A stretch of 31,452 bases of DNA, taken from CAZSSM01 sp964609385. GTDB taxonomy: Bacteria; Planctomycetota; Planctomycetia; Isosphaerales; Isosphaeraceae. Position numbers and translations under genes: made by a program. The DNA lies in the NCBI GenBank assembly GCA_964609385.1, contig CAZSSM010000079.1, positions 1 to 31,452 on the forward strand, written 5' to 3'. The notes beneath the pieces are model-generated. The model worked only from the letters and a program-made list of their open reading frames with translations, did not search any database and was not told where the DNA came from. Of the stretch, positions 15,001-23,800 are shown piece by piece (within the stretch, counting starts at the first letter, position 1; every line of letters starts with the position of its first letter).

Positions 15001-18000
15001 GACCGGGCCGACCGGCAAGGCATCGGCGGTCTCCGACACAACGGTCCCCAAGACGGTGATCCGCCCGGCGTCTTTGTTGAGAATCGCCACGCGGCTCGGC
15101 CCGCCGGGCTGGATCGGCTCCAGGATCGCGAAGTCGTAGGCCGGCTGACCCGGATTGATCAGCATCGGTGCCAAGTACTGGCCCGGTCCGGCCGGATCGC
15201 CACGCCGATAGAGCAACTCGCCGCGATCGGTCAAGGCCAGGACGCCGAGCCGACCCGCGCCCTCCAGATCGACCAACGCGATCCGACGACGCGACGGCGA
15301 TTCGAGCACCGTCGCCTCGGCCAGTCGGACCCGATCGTCGCGGAGGAAGACGTCTAACCGCGACGGGCCGTCGGCCGAGTCGAGGCGGACGATCCCCAGA
15401 TCGTCGCGCCGGTCGCCGTCAAAATCACCGACGATTAACCCATCGACATGGCTCTCGATATCAAGTTCGAGTCGATCGAACCGGCCGTCGCTCCAAGGGG
15501 AGACCGCGTAGACGGCCGGCCCCGCGTCGGATTCGCTCACCCGGTGCTGGGTGACCAGATCGAGCCGACCATCGCCGTCGAGGTCGACCAACGCGGCTTG
15601 AACCACGCGCCCGGGCACGTCGACCGCTCGCAATGCGGAGAGGTCCCCGGTGCGCCCCAAGTCCACGATCCAGACACGTTCACTGGTCGCGTCGGGGGCC
15701 AGCAGCGACGGTCGACCATGGGGCGTCCCGCGAGCCGAGGCCACCAAAATCTCGGTGGCCCTCGACGGCAACAGGCGGCTCGGTCCCGAGTCGAACCGGC
15801 CCGCACCGTCGTTCTGCCACGTCAACACCCGACGCGCGCCCGAGACCAGGCCGACCAGGTCCGGATCGCCGTCGAGGTCGACGTCGACGACCTCCAGGTT
15901 CCGCACCGGACCGACCTCGGCCAGGCCGGGGATTATCGACGGCGCCGAGAGCCCGGCCGACCCGCGACCGGCCAACCAAAACAGTCCGATCGGCCCGTCG
16001 AGCCCGACGACCAGGTCTGGGAGGTCGTCGCCGTCCAGGTCGGTCACGACCAGCGATGTGGGCAGTTCGGGCACGCTCCAGCGCCCCGACGGTTCGAATC
16101 GGAAGGCGCGTGGCTCGTCCGGATCGTCGCCCCCCTGATCCAGGACGACGACCTGCCCACCGCGACGATCCAACGCGACGATCTCCGCGTCCCCATCGCC
16201 GTTGAGGTCGACGAATCGGAACACGCTAGCCTGCATATCTTCAGTCGTCAATGATCTCCCGAAGGCAGACCCGATCCAGACCTCGATCGGAGCGTCGAAC
16301 GCGGCGGACGATCCCGGCAGGCTCGAGCTGTCGAGTCCTGGACGGACGACCAACCGGGCCGCTCCGTTGAGGACGCCGATCAGGTCGTCGAGGCCATCGC
16401 CGTTGAGGTCGACCATGGCGATCGTCCGCTCCTCGACCCCGAGCATCACCTCCGCCTCAACGAGCCGCATCCGGTCCTCCGCAAAGTTCAGGAAGACCGA
16501 AAGATCATCGCTGTAGAGGTTGGCCACGGCCACGTCGGGGCGGCCATCGGCGTTCCAGTCGTCGACGACGAGCTGGTGGGGGACCTGACCGGTCTCAACG
16601 GTGATCGTCTGGGAGGAAAACGCGCCGTTGCCCAGGCCGCGAGCCACGATCAGGCGACGGCCGGCTTGGCTGACCGCGACCAGGTCGAGCAACCCGTCGC
16701 GATCCATGTCGATGGCCGCCACGTCGTGTGGGTCGGAGAAGAGTCCCTCGACCAGGACCGGTTCCTCGAACCGCCCATCACCCCGACCCAGCAACACCGC
16801 GATCGCATCGGACCGGCTGCTGGCCACGACCAGGTCAGGGATCGCGTCGACCTCCGGATTGAGATGCGTCACCCGCGCCCTCAATGGCCCCCGGCCCGCC
16901 TCCGACTCACCGACGCTCCGGAACAACCGCCGACCTCCATTGCCCGATGCGGAGAGCGATCTGGCCCGGTTGATCAGGGTCGTCAACGACTCGCCGGCCT
17001 CGTTGAGCACAGCCAGGTCGGGGTGGTCATCGCCGTCGAGGTCGGCCACGACCAGGTCGACCGGCAAGCGACCGACCCGGTAGGTCCCCTCGACCTCGAA
17101 GCGCCCGTCGACGGTCCCGAGCAGGACACGGACCTGATCGAGCGGCCGTTCGACGACCACCGCGTCGAGGATCGTGTCGCCGTTCAGGTCGGCCAGTTCG
17201 ACGGCAATTGGTCCTGCTCCGACCGAGATCCAAGCGTCGGGCTCGGGCGGGAGGAACACACCGTCGCCGCGGCCGAAGAAGATCCCCAAGGCGTCGCGTT
17301 GCCGATCGACAACGACCGCGTCGAGCCGGCGATCGCCGTTGACATCGGCCAAGGCCAGATCGCGCGGTGCGCCCCCGATCGGGATCGTGATCGCGTCGTT
17401 GAACGTGCCGTCGCCGCGCCCCCGAAGGACCGTCAGGTCGGCCGAGTACTCGTTGGCGGTCACCAGATCGATCGCCCCGTCGCCGTCGACATCGGCCGAC
17501 TCGACGACCCAGGGGAACTGGCCGACCACGTTGGCCCGCACCTCCTGCGAATCGCCATCGCCCCGAGTCCGGTGCAGGACGATCGCCCCACCGGTCTGAT
17601 GCGCGGAGAGGAAATCGACCCGCGCGTCGCCGTTGACATCGGCCAAGGCTAGCAGCGGGCCGGGCACGACCAGGGCCTGCCGACGTTCGGTCTCGAACTC
17701 GCCCGTGCCCATGCCAAGTAGGAGCGAGAGATCGCCGGAGTTCTGGTTGGCCACCAGGACGTCGAGATGGCCGTCGCCCTGAACGTCACCGACGGTCAGA
17801 TGGCGTGGGAACCGCCCGACATCGAAGGTCTCAGCGGGGCCAAACCGGCCGCCCGCTCGACCCGGCAGAACCGCCAACAAACCGGTGAACATCACGGTAC
17901 CGACCGCATCCGGGAGCCCGTCGGCGTTCAGGTCGGCCACTCGGACCCGAAAGACCTCATCCTCCAGCGCATAGACGTCGAGCACCTTCAGGTTGCCTTG

Positions 18001-20796
18001 CAAATCGACCTCGACCAGTCGGAGATCTTTACTCTCCGCGTCGACGATCAAGAGCGGCCCGGAGTCGGCCGGATCCAGGACGACCCGTACCATCGCGATC
18101 GGGCTTCGACCCACCGGGACACGGATGTAGTCAGGGATCCCGGCCAGGACGACCGTCTGGGGACCCGAATCGAATCCCGGCCGAGCCGTCCGCCGCACGA
18201 TCGTCAAGGTCCCCTCATCGGCGTTGAGCAGCAGAAAGTCGGTCCAGCCGTCGCCATCGACGTCGTCGACCTCCACGTCGACCATCCCGGGTTCAACCGT
18301 CCGCATCCGATACGCGAGCTGCTCTGGGGTGGACCAACGCTCCAGGCCCATCAGGACGGTCATGCTGCCGTGCGATCGGTGGACCGAGACCAGATCGAGC
18401 CACCCCTCCGAGTCGAGGTCGACCACCTCCAGATCGGTGATCCCCAGCGCCCTGACGTGACGCCCGGATCTATGGAAGTCGGCGTGATTGGGCGGCCGCA
18501 TCGACAGGGCGATCGGGTCGTCGAACCGCCCATCGCCCCGGTTCAACAGGATCGAGACGTCGTTCTGCAAGCTCCAAGGAGCACCGAGTTCGGGATCCTT
18601 GTTGGCTTTGCCCTGTCGGTTGGCCGTGATCAGATCGAGATCCCCGTCAACGTCAATGTCGGCCACGACGAGCGTCTTAGGAAGCGGACCGACCCGGTAG
18701 GAGATGGGTGTCGCGAACTCGCCGTTGCCGAGGCCGAGGGCGACCGAAACCATGTCGTACGTCGGCAGGGCGGTGACCCGATCGTCGAAGCCATCGCCGT
18801 TGACGTCGGCCAACTCGACGAGGATCTCCATGTTCTCCACTGTTTCGCTCTGCGAAGTCCGCTGGCTCTCGGTGCCGATGTCCAGAACCGCCGCGACCCG
18901 GCCGTCCCTCCCGTCGGCGATGACGATGTCGAGCCGACCATTCCCATCGACGTCCAGAGCCAGGGCGGTCCGGGGCGTCGCGCTCAGGTCGACCCGGAAA
19001 CCCGACCCGAGAGAGACCTGAGCGTCGCTCCCACCATTGGACTCGTGAAACAGGACCGCGATTGCCTTACCGACCAGGTCGGTCACCATCAGATCATCAA
19101 GGCCATCCTCATCGAGGTCGCCAACCAGGATCTGCCCCGGCTCGACCGGATGCCCGTCGCGTCCGTTCGGCAACGCGAACCGGTCGATCGTTGCCTCCGA
19201 GGGCAACGAGGCCTTATGGACGACCTCGACGGCGCCAAGGACTCCGACCAGAACCTCAAGCGAACCGTCGACGTCCAAGTCGGCCAGGGCCAACGTCCGG
19301 GCCGCAGACGAGACCTCGAACGGAGCCGATCCGGTTTCGAACGTGCCGTCGCCCCGATTGACCAGGACGCGGAGGGTCGTCGAGCCGGCGTCGGCCACGA
19401 CAATCTCGGGCGCCGAGTCGCCGTCGAGATCGCCTACGGCCAGCCCGACCGGATCGAACCCGATTGGCGAGACGGGATCGAACGCCGGATCGTAGATCAC
19501 CGGCGCCTCGAACTGCCGCGGACCGTCGAGTCCGCGGAGGACGCTGATCCGGCCCGAGCCGGCATGGGCCACGACCAAGTCGTCGAGGCCATCGCCGTCG
19601 ACGTCCGCCCGCTCCAGCCATGACGGTTCCGCATCCAACGCGATGGTTTCAGATTCTTGAATGAAACCGATGCCATCATTGAGAAACAACGAGAGATCGT
19701 TGGAAAAGCGATTGACCGTGAGGAGTTCGAGCGCCCCGTCACCGTTGAGGTCATCGACATCGAGTTGGACCGGATAATCGCCGGTGGGCACGGTCTGTTC
19801 CGGTTGGAAGGAGCCGTCCCCGAGCCCTCGGAGGAGGCTCAACGTATCGCCCAGTCGATCCACGACGATCAAGTCGGGCACGCCATCGCCGTCGAGGTCA
19901 CCGCTCGCCAAAGCGGAGGGGAAGCGCGAATCGCCGTGCGGCGAGGTCGGATCGACCAAACGGATCGGTTGATCGGGCCGCTTCGCCAGCTCGAAGCCGA
20001 TCGTCAAGTCCATCGGCGTGATCGTCCCGGACGGGGGACTGACCTGAAGCACGTACGGGCCGGACCTCAGATGGACGTTCAAGTCGGCCCCGCCCGGTAG
20101 GAAGGCCACATCGGGTTCCGAGTCTGATTCGCGATCGTCGCCAGCAATGCTCCTCGGCGCGACCGTCGTGGTGGTGGTCAAACTCGTTCCATCGATCGGC
20201 TCCAACCCGACCGTGATCGGCGCATCGTGGCCCGACACACTGACCGAGAGCCGACCCGGCTCGCCGCCGTCGACGAACAGCAGGTAGGAGGTGGGTCCAA
20301 GCAGGATCGACGAGCCTTGAGTCGGACCGATCGCCCCGTCGTCCAAGGCGTCCCAGGCCACAAATGTATGGGGCTCGGTCGAATCGATCGGACGTCCCGC
20401 ATCATCGAGCAAGTCGACGCGGGCATGGTAGGTCGCGCCGACTTGGAGCGAACCATCGGCGGCTGTTGGGTCATCGCTCAGGGAGGCGATCCACTCCGGC
20501 GCATCGACCGTCGCGTCGATCACATCGGCAGCGTTCGGCGATGTCCCGATGCGGACCTGATACGACCAATCTGGAGGCAGACCCGAATCTGACCCCGGCT
20601 CCCAGGAGAGCGCGACGGCATCCGGCCCGATCCGTGCCGCCCAGAGCGACCCCAGCGCCTGGTCCTCGGCGAGAAGGTCGACCTCGGAGGCCACCGACAC
20701 GCTGAGGAGGAGGCGAGCCTCCATCCATTCCGGACCGAGCGGCCCCCGAGGCCGATCAGGCCGAGATCGTGAGCGGCGTCGCGTCGAACGAGACAT
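12085..20796 (-). CDS. Giant FG-GAP/VCBS repeat surface protein
   Basis: This protein of about 2,903 residues starts with an Arg-rich segment and GPEWMEARLLLS, similar to the N-terminal LExR-LLS motif of many planctomycete extracellular proteins; no classical signal peptide is evident. A fibronectin-III-like region (about 45-155) precedes a beta-rich segment to about 290. Roughly 42 FG-GAP/VCBS units of about 54 residues follow (290-2560). Each carries a calcium-loop type motif such as DLDGDGVPDLIVVD followed by LSLLRGLGDGSF. Such units form the blades of integrin-alpha-like propellers. The last 340 residues are a helical region, a long acidic Ser/Glu/Asp/Pro linker, a short Gly-rich hydrophobic segment (about 2864-2880) and an Arg-rich tail, suggesting membrane anchoring. 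ATG 20796 with GAGGA upstream is preferred; an in-frame TTG at 20832 lacks a ribosome site. A role in adhesion or surface structure is inferred. Confidence 0.88.
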   Translation of the reverse strand: MSRSTRRRSRSRPDRPRGPLGPEWMEARLLLSVSVASEVDLLAEDQALGSLWAARIGPDAVALSWEPGSDSGLPPDWSYQVRIGTSPNAADVIDATVDAPEWIASLSDDPTAADGSLQVGATYHARVDLLDDAGRPIDSTEPHTFVAWDALDDGAIGPTQGSSILLGPTSYLLFVDGGEPGRLSVSVSGHDAPITVGLEPIDGTSLTTTTTVAPRSIAGDDRESDSEPDVAFLPGGADLNVHLRSGPYVLQVSPPSGTITPMDLTIGFELAKRPDQPIRLVDPTSPHGDSRFPSALASGDLDGDGVPDLIVVDRLGDTLSLLRGLGDGSFQPEQTVPTGDYPVQLDVDDLNGDGALELLTVNRFSNDLSLFLNDGIGFIQESETIALDAEPSWLERADVDGDGLDDLVVAHAGSGRISVLRGLDGPRQFEAPVIYDPAFDPVSPIGFDPVGLAVGDLDGDSAPEIVVADAGSTTLRVLVNRGDGTFETGSAPFEVSSAARTLALADLDVDGSLEVLVGVLGAVEVVHKASLPSEATIDRFALPNGRDGHPVEPGQILVGDLDEDGLDDLMVTDLVGKAIAVLFHESNGGSDAQVSLGSGFRVDLSATPRTALALDVDGNGRLDIVIADGRDGRVAAVLDIGTESQRTSQSETVENMEILVELADVNGDGFDDRVTALPTYDMVSVALGLGNGEFATPISYRVGPLPKTLVVADIDVDGDLDLITANRQGKANKDPELGAPWSLQNDVSILLNRGDGRFDDPIALSMRPPNHADFHRSGRHVRALGITDLEVVDLDSEGWLDLVSVHRSHGSMTVLMGLERWSTPEQLAYRMRTVEPGMVDVEVDDVDGDGWTDFLLLNADEGTLTIVRRTARPGFDSGPQTVVLAGIPDYIRVPVGRSPIAMVRVVLDPADSGPLLIVDAESKDLRLVEVDLQGNLKVLDVYALEDEVFRVRVADLNADGLPDAVGTVMFTGLLAVLPGRAGGRFGPAETFDVGRFPRHLTVGDVQGDGHLDVLVANQNSGDLSLLLGMGTGEFETERRQALVVPGPLLALADVNGDARVDFLSAHQTGGAIVLHRTRGDGDSQEVRANVVGQFPWVVESADVDGDGAIDLVTANEYSADLTVLRGRGDGTFNDAITIPIGGAPRDLALADVNGDRRLDAVVVDRQRDALGIFFGRGDGVFLPPEPDAWISVGAGPIAVELADLNGDTILDAVVVERPLDQVRVLLGTVDGRFEVEGTYRVGRLPVDLVVADLDGDDHPDLAVLNEAGESLTTLINRARSLSASGNGGRRLFRSVGESEAGRGPLRARVTHLNPEVDAIPDLVVASSRSDAIAVLLGRGDGRFEEPVLVEGLFSDPHDVAAIDMDRDGLLDLVAVSQAGRRLIVARGLGNGAFSSQTITVETGQVPHQLVVDDWNADGRPDVAVANLYSDDLSVFLNFAEDRMRLVEAEVMLGVEERTIAMVDLNGDGLDDLIGVLNGAARLVVRPGLDSSSLPGSSAAFDAPIEVWIGSAFGRSLTTEDMQASVFRFVDLNGDGDAEIVALDRRGGQVVVLDQGGDDPDEPRAFRFEPSGRWSVPELPTSLVVTDLDGDDLPDLVVGLDGPIGLFWLAGRGSAGLSAPSIIPGLAEVGPVRNLEVVDVDLDGDPDLVGLVSGARRVLTWQNDGAGRFDSGPSRLLPSRATEILVASARGTPHGRPSLLAPDATSERVWIVDLGRTGDLSALRAVDVPGRVVQAALVDLDGDGRLDLVTQHRVSESDAGPAVYAVSPWSDGRFDRLELDIESHVDGLIVGDFDGDRRDDLGIVRLDSADGPSRLDVFLRDDRVRLAEATVLESPSRRRIALVDLEGAGRLGVLALTDRGELLYRRGDPAGPGQYLAPMLINPGQPAYDFAILEPIQPGGPSRVAILNKDAGRITVLGTVVSETADALPVGPVPQRARGAESSGPIAETGGRVETITTIDLQLGFATRLIADDVDGDGRSDLLALHPLAAVVSVVLGGVEGGFEAPRRWVLANGDDPDVGQLDDPDRLAALGLADLTLLPAEDGLEVDGASTPTLAISDARTGRVLMATELELPEPGASTVLAVEAIAAGLGPEVFQAVSSTQGGSTFWQSGSADQTRALIPGHFTSDDAHDLLMVNLGSGSLGHLVNSDGAGFGSVQVTPLKFVPRSVRAGDQDGDGLDELVVLGEDGRLYSLGLDAEGRWSERAVGPEMVGDPLDLVLSDVDGDGFLDALVTNAQGDVLRLSGRPDGVFEEPHAVRENLALVVADLDGDGRDDRLFSNGDRDRVSVQWASEDDPRPVLADDDDALLAPGAVEVADLNGDGRLDLIVADAGGNSVFVYPGLDGGRFGPALDPNGFHVGTAPSAVTIEDLDGDGRPDLVVPNRGSNDVTVLRNVEGTDGHWTFQQGPRLQTCTMGMPTGPVAAVVEDLDGDGLIDLIVANSFDDTIAMLPGLGAGFFDDTAPSVIPIGQGGVADLLFGQFDTAPGLDLLAINSNGNSLTQINNLGLEGPSGRQTFSSGGLSPVAATLFDVEGDGFSDGLLVANRGSGSTGVFRSDAQGFFELTETLPGTVPEGAVTIGQATVHNGLISTIVAGLDALGGEVFRSLEASLADLGFPQAASTVETVVEVFTDLLAPQLAGADAFLDDLLTLLEPDDSAGPQIMPLDSTSLVALVLIVPPSDQADGSADLVLNQGDDPNDDDSEEGSSSSESKEPEAKDPEAEEADESDAVEEGADPRSESARRRGRDLLRWLAFGRVEELGAEAGSDPDNAGDLQGDSDGPSTSQDREPEDPSRSDPPDSAPTDSARSDGSDLSLGHLGRIDRRDEVFVNATMPITTTESGAVTDTLSAEPLGNPDRDELGRSPLRTIGLGLGAVFGIGLIGRTLRRVGLCDRRGHDDGHSDLEPR
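13110..19930 (-). repeat. Array of about 42 degenerate FG-GAP/VCBS coding repeats
   Basis: Units of about 160 bases recur through the central three quarters of the giant gene. At DNA level the calcium-loop codons show up on the plus strand as recurring variants of atcgccgtcgaggtcggcca. My hand count gives 42 recognisable units, about 37 with a clear D-x-D/N-x-D/E-G core and the rest degenerate. Units are well diverged from each other, which implies an old expansion rather than a recent tandem duplication. Confidence 0.75.
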
Positions 20797-20854
20797 CGCG
20801 GGGGCGTCCTCGATCCAAAGGGTGTGTGCCAACAGTCGAGCCGCCCCAATCGCG

Positions 20855-23800
20855 TCATCGCGAGGCGAACAGGCTCGGGTGCTCCGAACGCAGCCAGCGG
20901 TGCAGATCGATCCGGATCGGTTCGAGCAATGGGTCGCTCAGCAGACGCTCGGCGACCCGGACGACATCCTGGGACGGACAGGCTTGGAGCGTCGCGATCA
21001 GGCGATCTCGACCGAGCCTCGCGAGTCGGCGTTCGCGACGTTCCAACTCGGCGAGCCCGTTCCGAGTCTCCCGACCCGCCCGAGCCTCGTCCACGAGCCG
21101 CCTCCGATACTTCTCTAGGTCCCGGCGCCCCAGGATCATCCAGATTCGTGTGTTCCAGTGGGCCAACCGGAGCAGGGACAGGCCCGATCGGGTGGGTCGA
21201 GTCAACTCCCGTCGCTCGCGCAAGGCGGCCTCGACAACCCCGTGGTCGTCCAATGCGCCGGCGTCTTGACCCATGCGCGCCCGCACGAAGCCGCGGCCAA
21301 CGCGGGCATCGAGGTCATCGGGGTCGCCCTCCAGCAGGCGGTCGAACGCAACGTGCGCTGCGTCCAGTGCGGCCCGCGATGATCCGGTCGGTGGGTCGGT
21401 CACTCGGCTCCTCGACGCTTGGGCCGTCGCCAACGCGTCCTCGGCAAGAAAGAGGTGAGCCCAAGCCTGTTCGCGGATCCAATCGGGTTTGGGATCGACC
21501 CCGGCCATCTCGACGATTTGGATCGCCTGCCGGTAATGGGCGATCGCCTCAACCAACAGACGACTCAGCTCATGCAGGTCGCCGGAGGAATCGGACGCGC
21601 CCTCAGGGTCCCACTCGATCTGGATCACACCGATCCGACCCCGGGTCGCATGGAGCCAGGCGCGGATCCGGGACGAGTCGTCCGGCGAGAGTCCGAGGGA
21701 CTCCCAATCGTCGAGGCCGACGAACCGCGAGAGCAGGTCATCGCAGAGATCCCGAGACCTCATGAGGAGTTCGAGGGACGGCTCGTGGCCCAGCCTGGCG
21801 ATCCCCACTGACAGCAAGGCCAGTCGCGGCGCGAGCGCCTCGCTCCGCACCGCCAAAGCTTGCTGGCAAAGAGCTTCGGCGGCGCGGAGATCGGAGACAA
21901 CCTCGGGGTCATTGGGGGCTCGACGGGCCAAAGCGCGATGGATCGATGCGATCCGGAGTCGGAGTTCTGGGGCGTCCTCAGGTCGATCCGACGCGATCCG
22001 TTGCGCGGCCGCCTCGAGATCGGTGCGGACCTCCTCGGATGTTCGACCGAGATCCAGGCGGATCCGAGCCCGACCGAGGTGGAGCGTCGGGTCATCGGGC
22101 TGGGCCGTCAGAGCCGTATCATAAGCGTCGAGGGCTTCGACGCGGCGATCGGCCGCTTCGAGCACCGCGATCCGCGCTCGGTGGGCCGGCCCCGACTTCG
22201 GATCGAGGTCCAGGGCCGCCTCCTGGTCGGCCAGGGCGGGGTCGAACTTCGCGCATCGGAGATGGACCAAGCCACGGCTGACCAACGCGGCGGACCGCTC
22301 GCGATCGCTCAGCGCGGGGCTGGCCAGGGCCCGGTCGTAGAGGCGGAGGGCCTGGGTCATGTCCGACTCTCGACCGCGGATGGCGTGGGCATGACCTCGG
22401 ATCAAGGCCAGCCAAGGTGGTGTCTCGGGATCGGGATAGGCATCGAAGCAGAGCAGCGCCGCCTCCGGATTGGGCGTCTCCTGACGGAGCAAACAGAGGC
22501 CCAGGAGGATCGAAGACCAGACCGAGTCGGCCCGATCCGACTCGGCTTGGCGCGCCGACTCGAAGAGGGTGCGGGCGCGGGCGATCTCCCCGGCCCGGTA
22601 GGCCAGGAGCCCTTCATTGAACCGATCCGAAGGCGTCGAAGAATCGTCCAGGTCGGCCAACGCCCGCTCGGCCCGAGCCTGGGCCTCGTTTCGACCGAGC
22701 TGTCGGAGGATCGCGATCCGCTGCTCGAGCACGCTGCGCGTTGGGCGACCGAGCAGCCCCTCGGCCGCGTCCAGGTCGGCCAACGCCCGCTCGGCCAATC
22801 GATCGGCCCCCGAACGTCCCCAGGCCTCGGCACGGATTGAGAGCAGCTCGACGCAATCCGAGCGGATCCGCGCGGCTAATTCGGGCTCGTCGCCCAGGTG
22901 GGCCAGGTCGCGACAGGTCCAGATCGGTCCGTCCGCATCAGAGGCTTGGAAGAGGTCCAACGCTTCGGTGCAATCGGCGATCAGGCGATCGGGCAGGTCG
23001 GCCGACCAAGCGTCCAGTTCGGGGCCCGATCCCTCGGGACCAGCGATCGGGAGCCCCGCGTCCAGCGACTCATCGAAGGGATCGCCGAACAAGCCGGCCG
23101 CGCGGGTCGTTCGTGGGGCGGTCAGCAGGAGGCTCGTGAACCGCGCGTAGACCCGATCGCGCCTCGGGAGGAACCGACCTTGGTAGATCTGGCGGTCCTG
23201 GGCAACGACCGCCCGTCGGCGTTCGGTCTCCTCACGGCGCTCGATCTTGGCGACGGCCTGATCCTGAAGCGCTTCGGCCCGCGTGATCAGATCGGGCCAC
23301 TCATCGTATCGAACCTGGAAGGCCGTCAAGGCCTCGACGGCCGCTCGCCAACCCGCGCGCGTGTCCTGAGCGATCCGCTCACGTGCATCGCCCAGTTCGG
23401 CCTCGGCGGTGGCCCTGCGCTCGGCCTCGACGCGGAGCCCGTCGTAGTGGGCGATGACAGTTCGGAGTCCAACTCCGATCGCTCCGACGCCCAACAGCGC
23501 CGCCAGCAGGATCAGGGCGACGATCGCCGGGCTCCGCTGCGACCAGAGCCAAGCCCGCTCCCAGGCTGGGGTCCGCCGCGAGCGGATCGGCCGGTGCGCC
23601 AAGAAGTTCTCCAGGTCCTCGGCCAGCGCTTCGGCGTCGGCATAGCGGCGCGATGGCTCCTTGGCCAAGCAGGTCAGGGTGATCGTCTCCAGGTCGCGCG
23701 GGACCTTGGGCACCAAGAGACTCGGCAGGACCGGCTCCTGGACCTGGAGCATCAGCACCGTCTCGTCGACCGAGCCGCCCTTGAACGGCGGCCGACCGGT

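Noticed and set aside
17767..19623. A 618-codon open frame on the plus strand
   Set aside because: It is antisense to the FG-GAP array. Its repeats, such as VAVDVGQ, are just the reverse reading of the calcium-loop codons.
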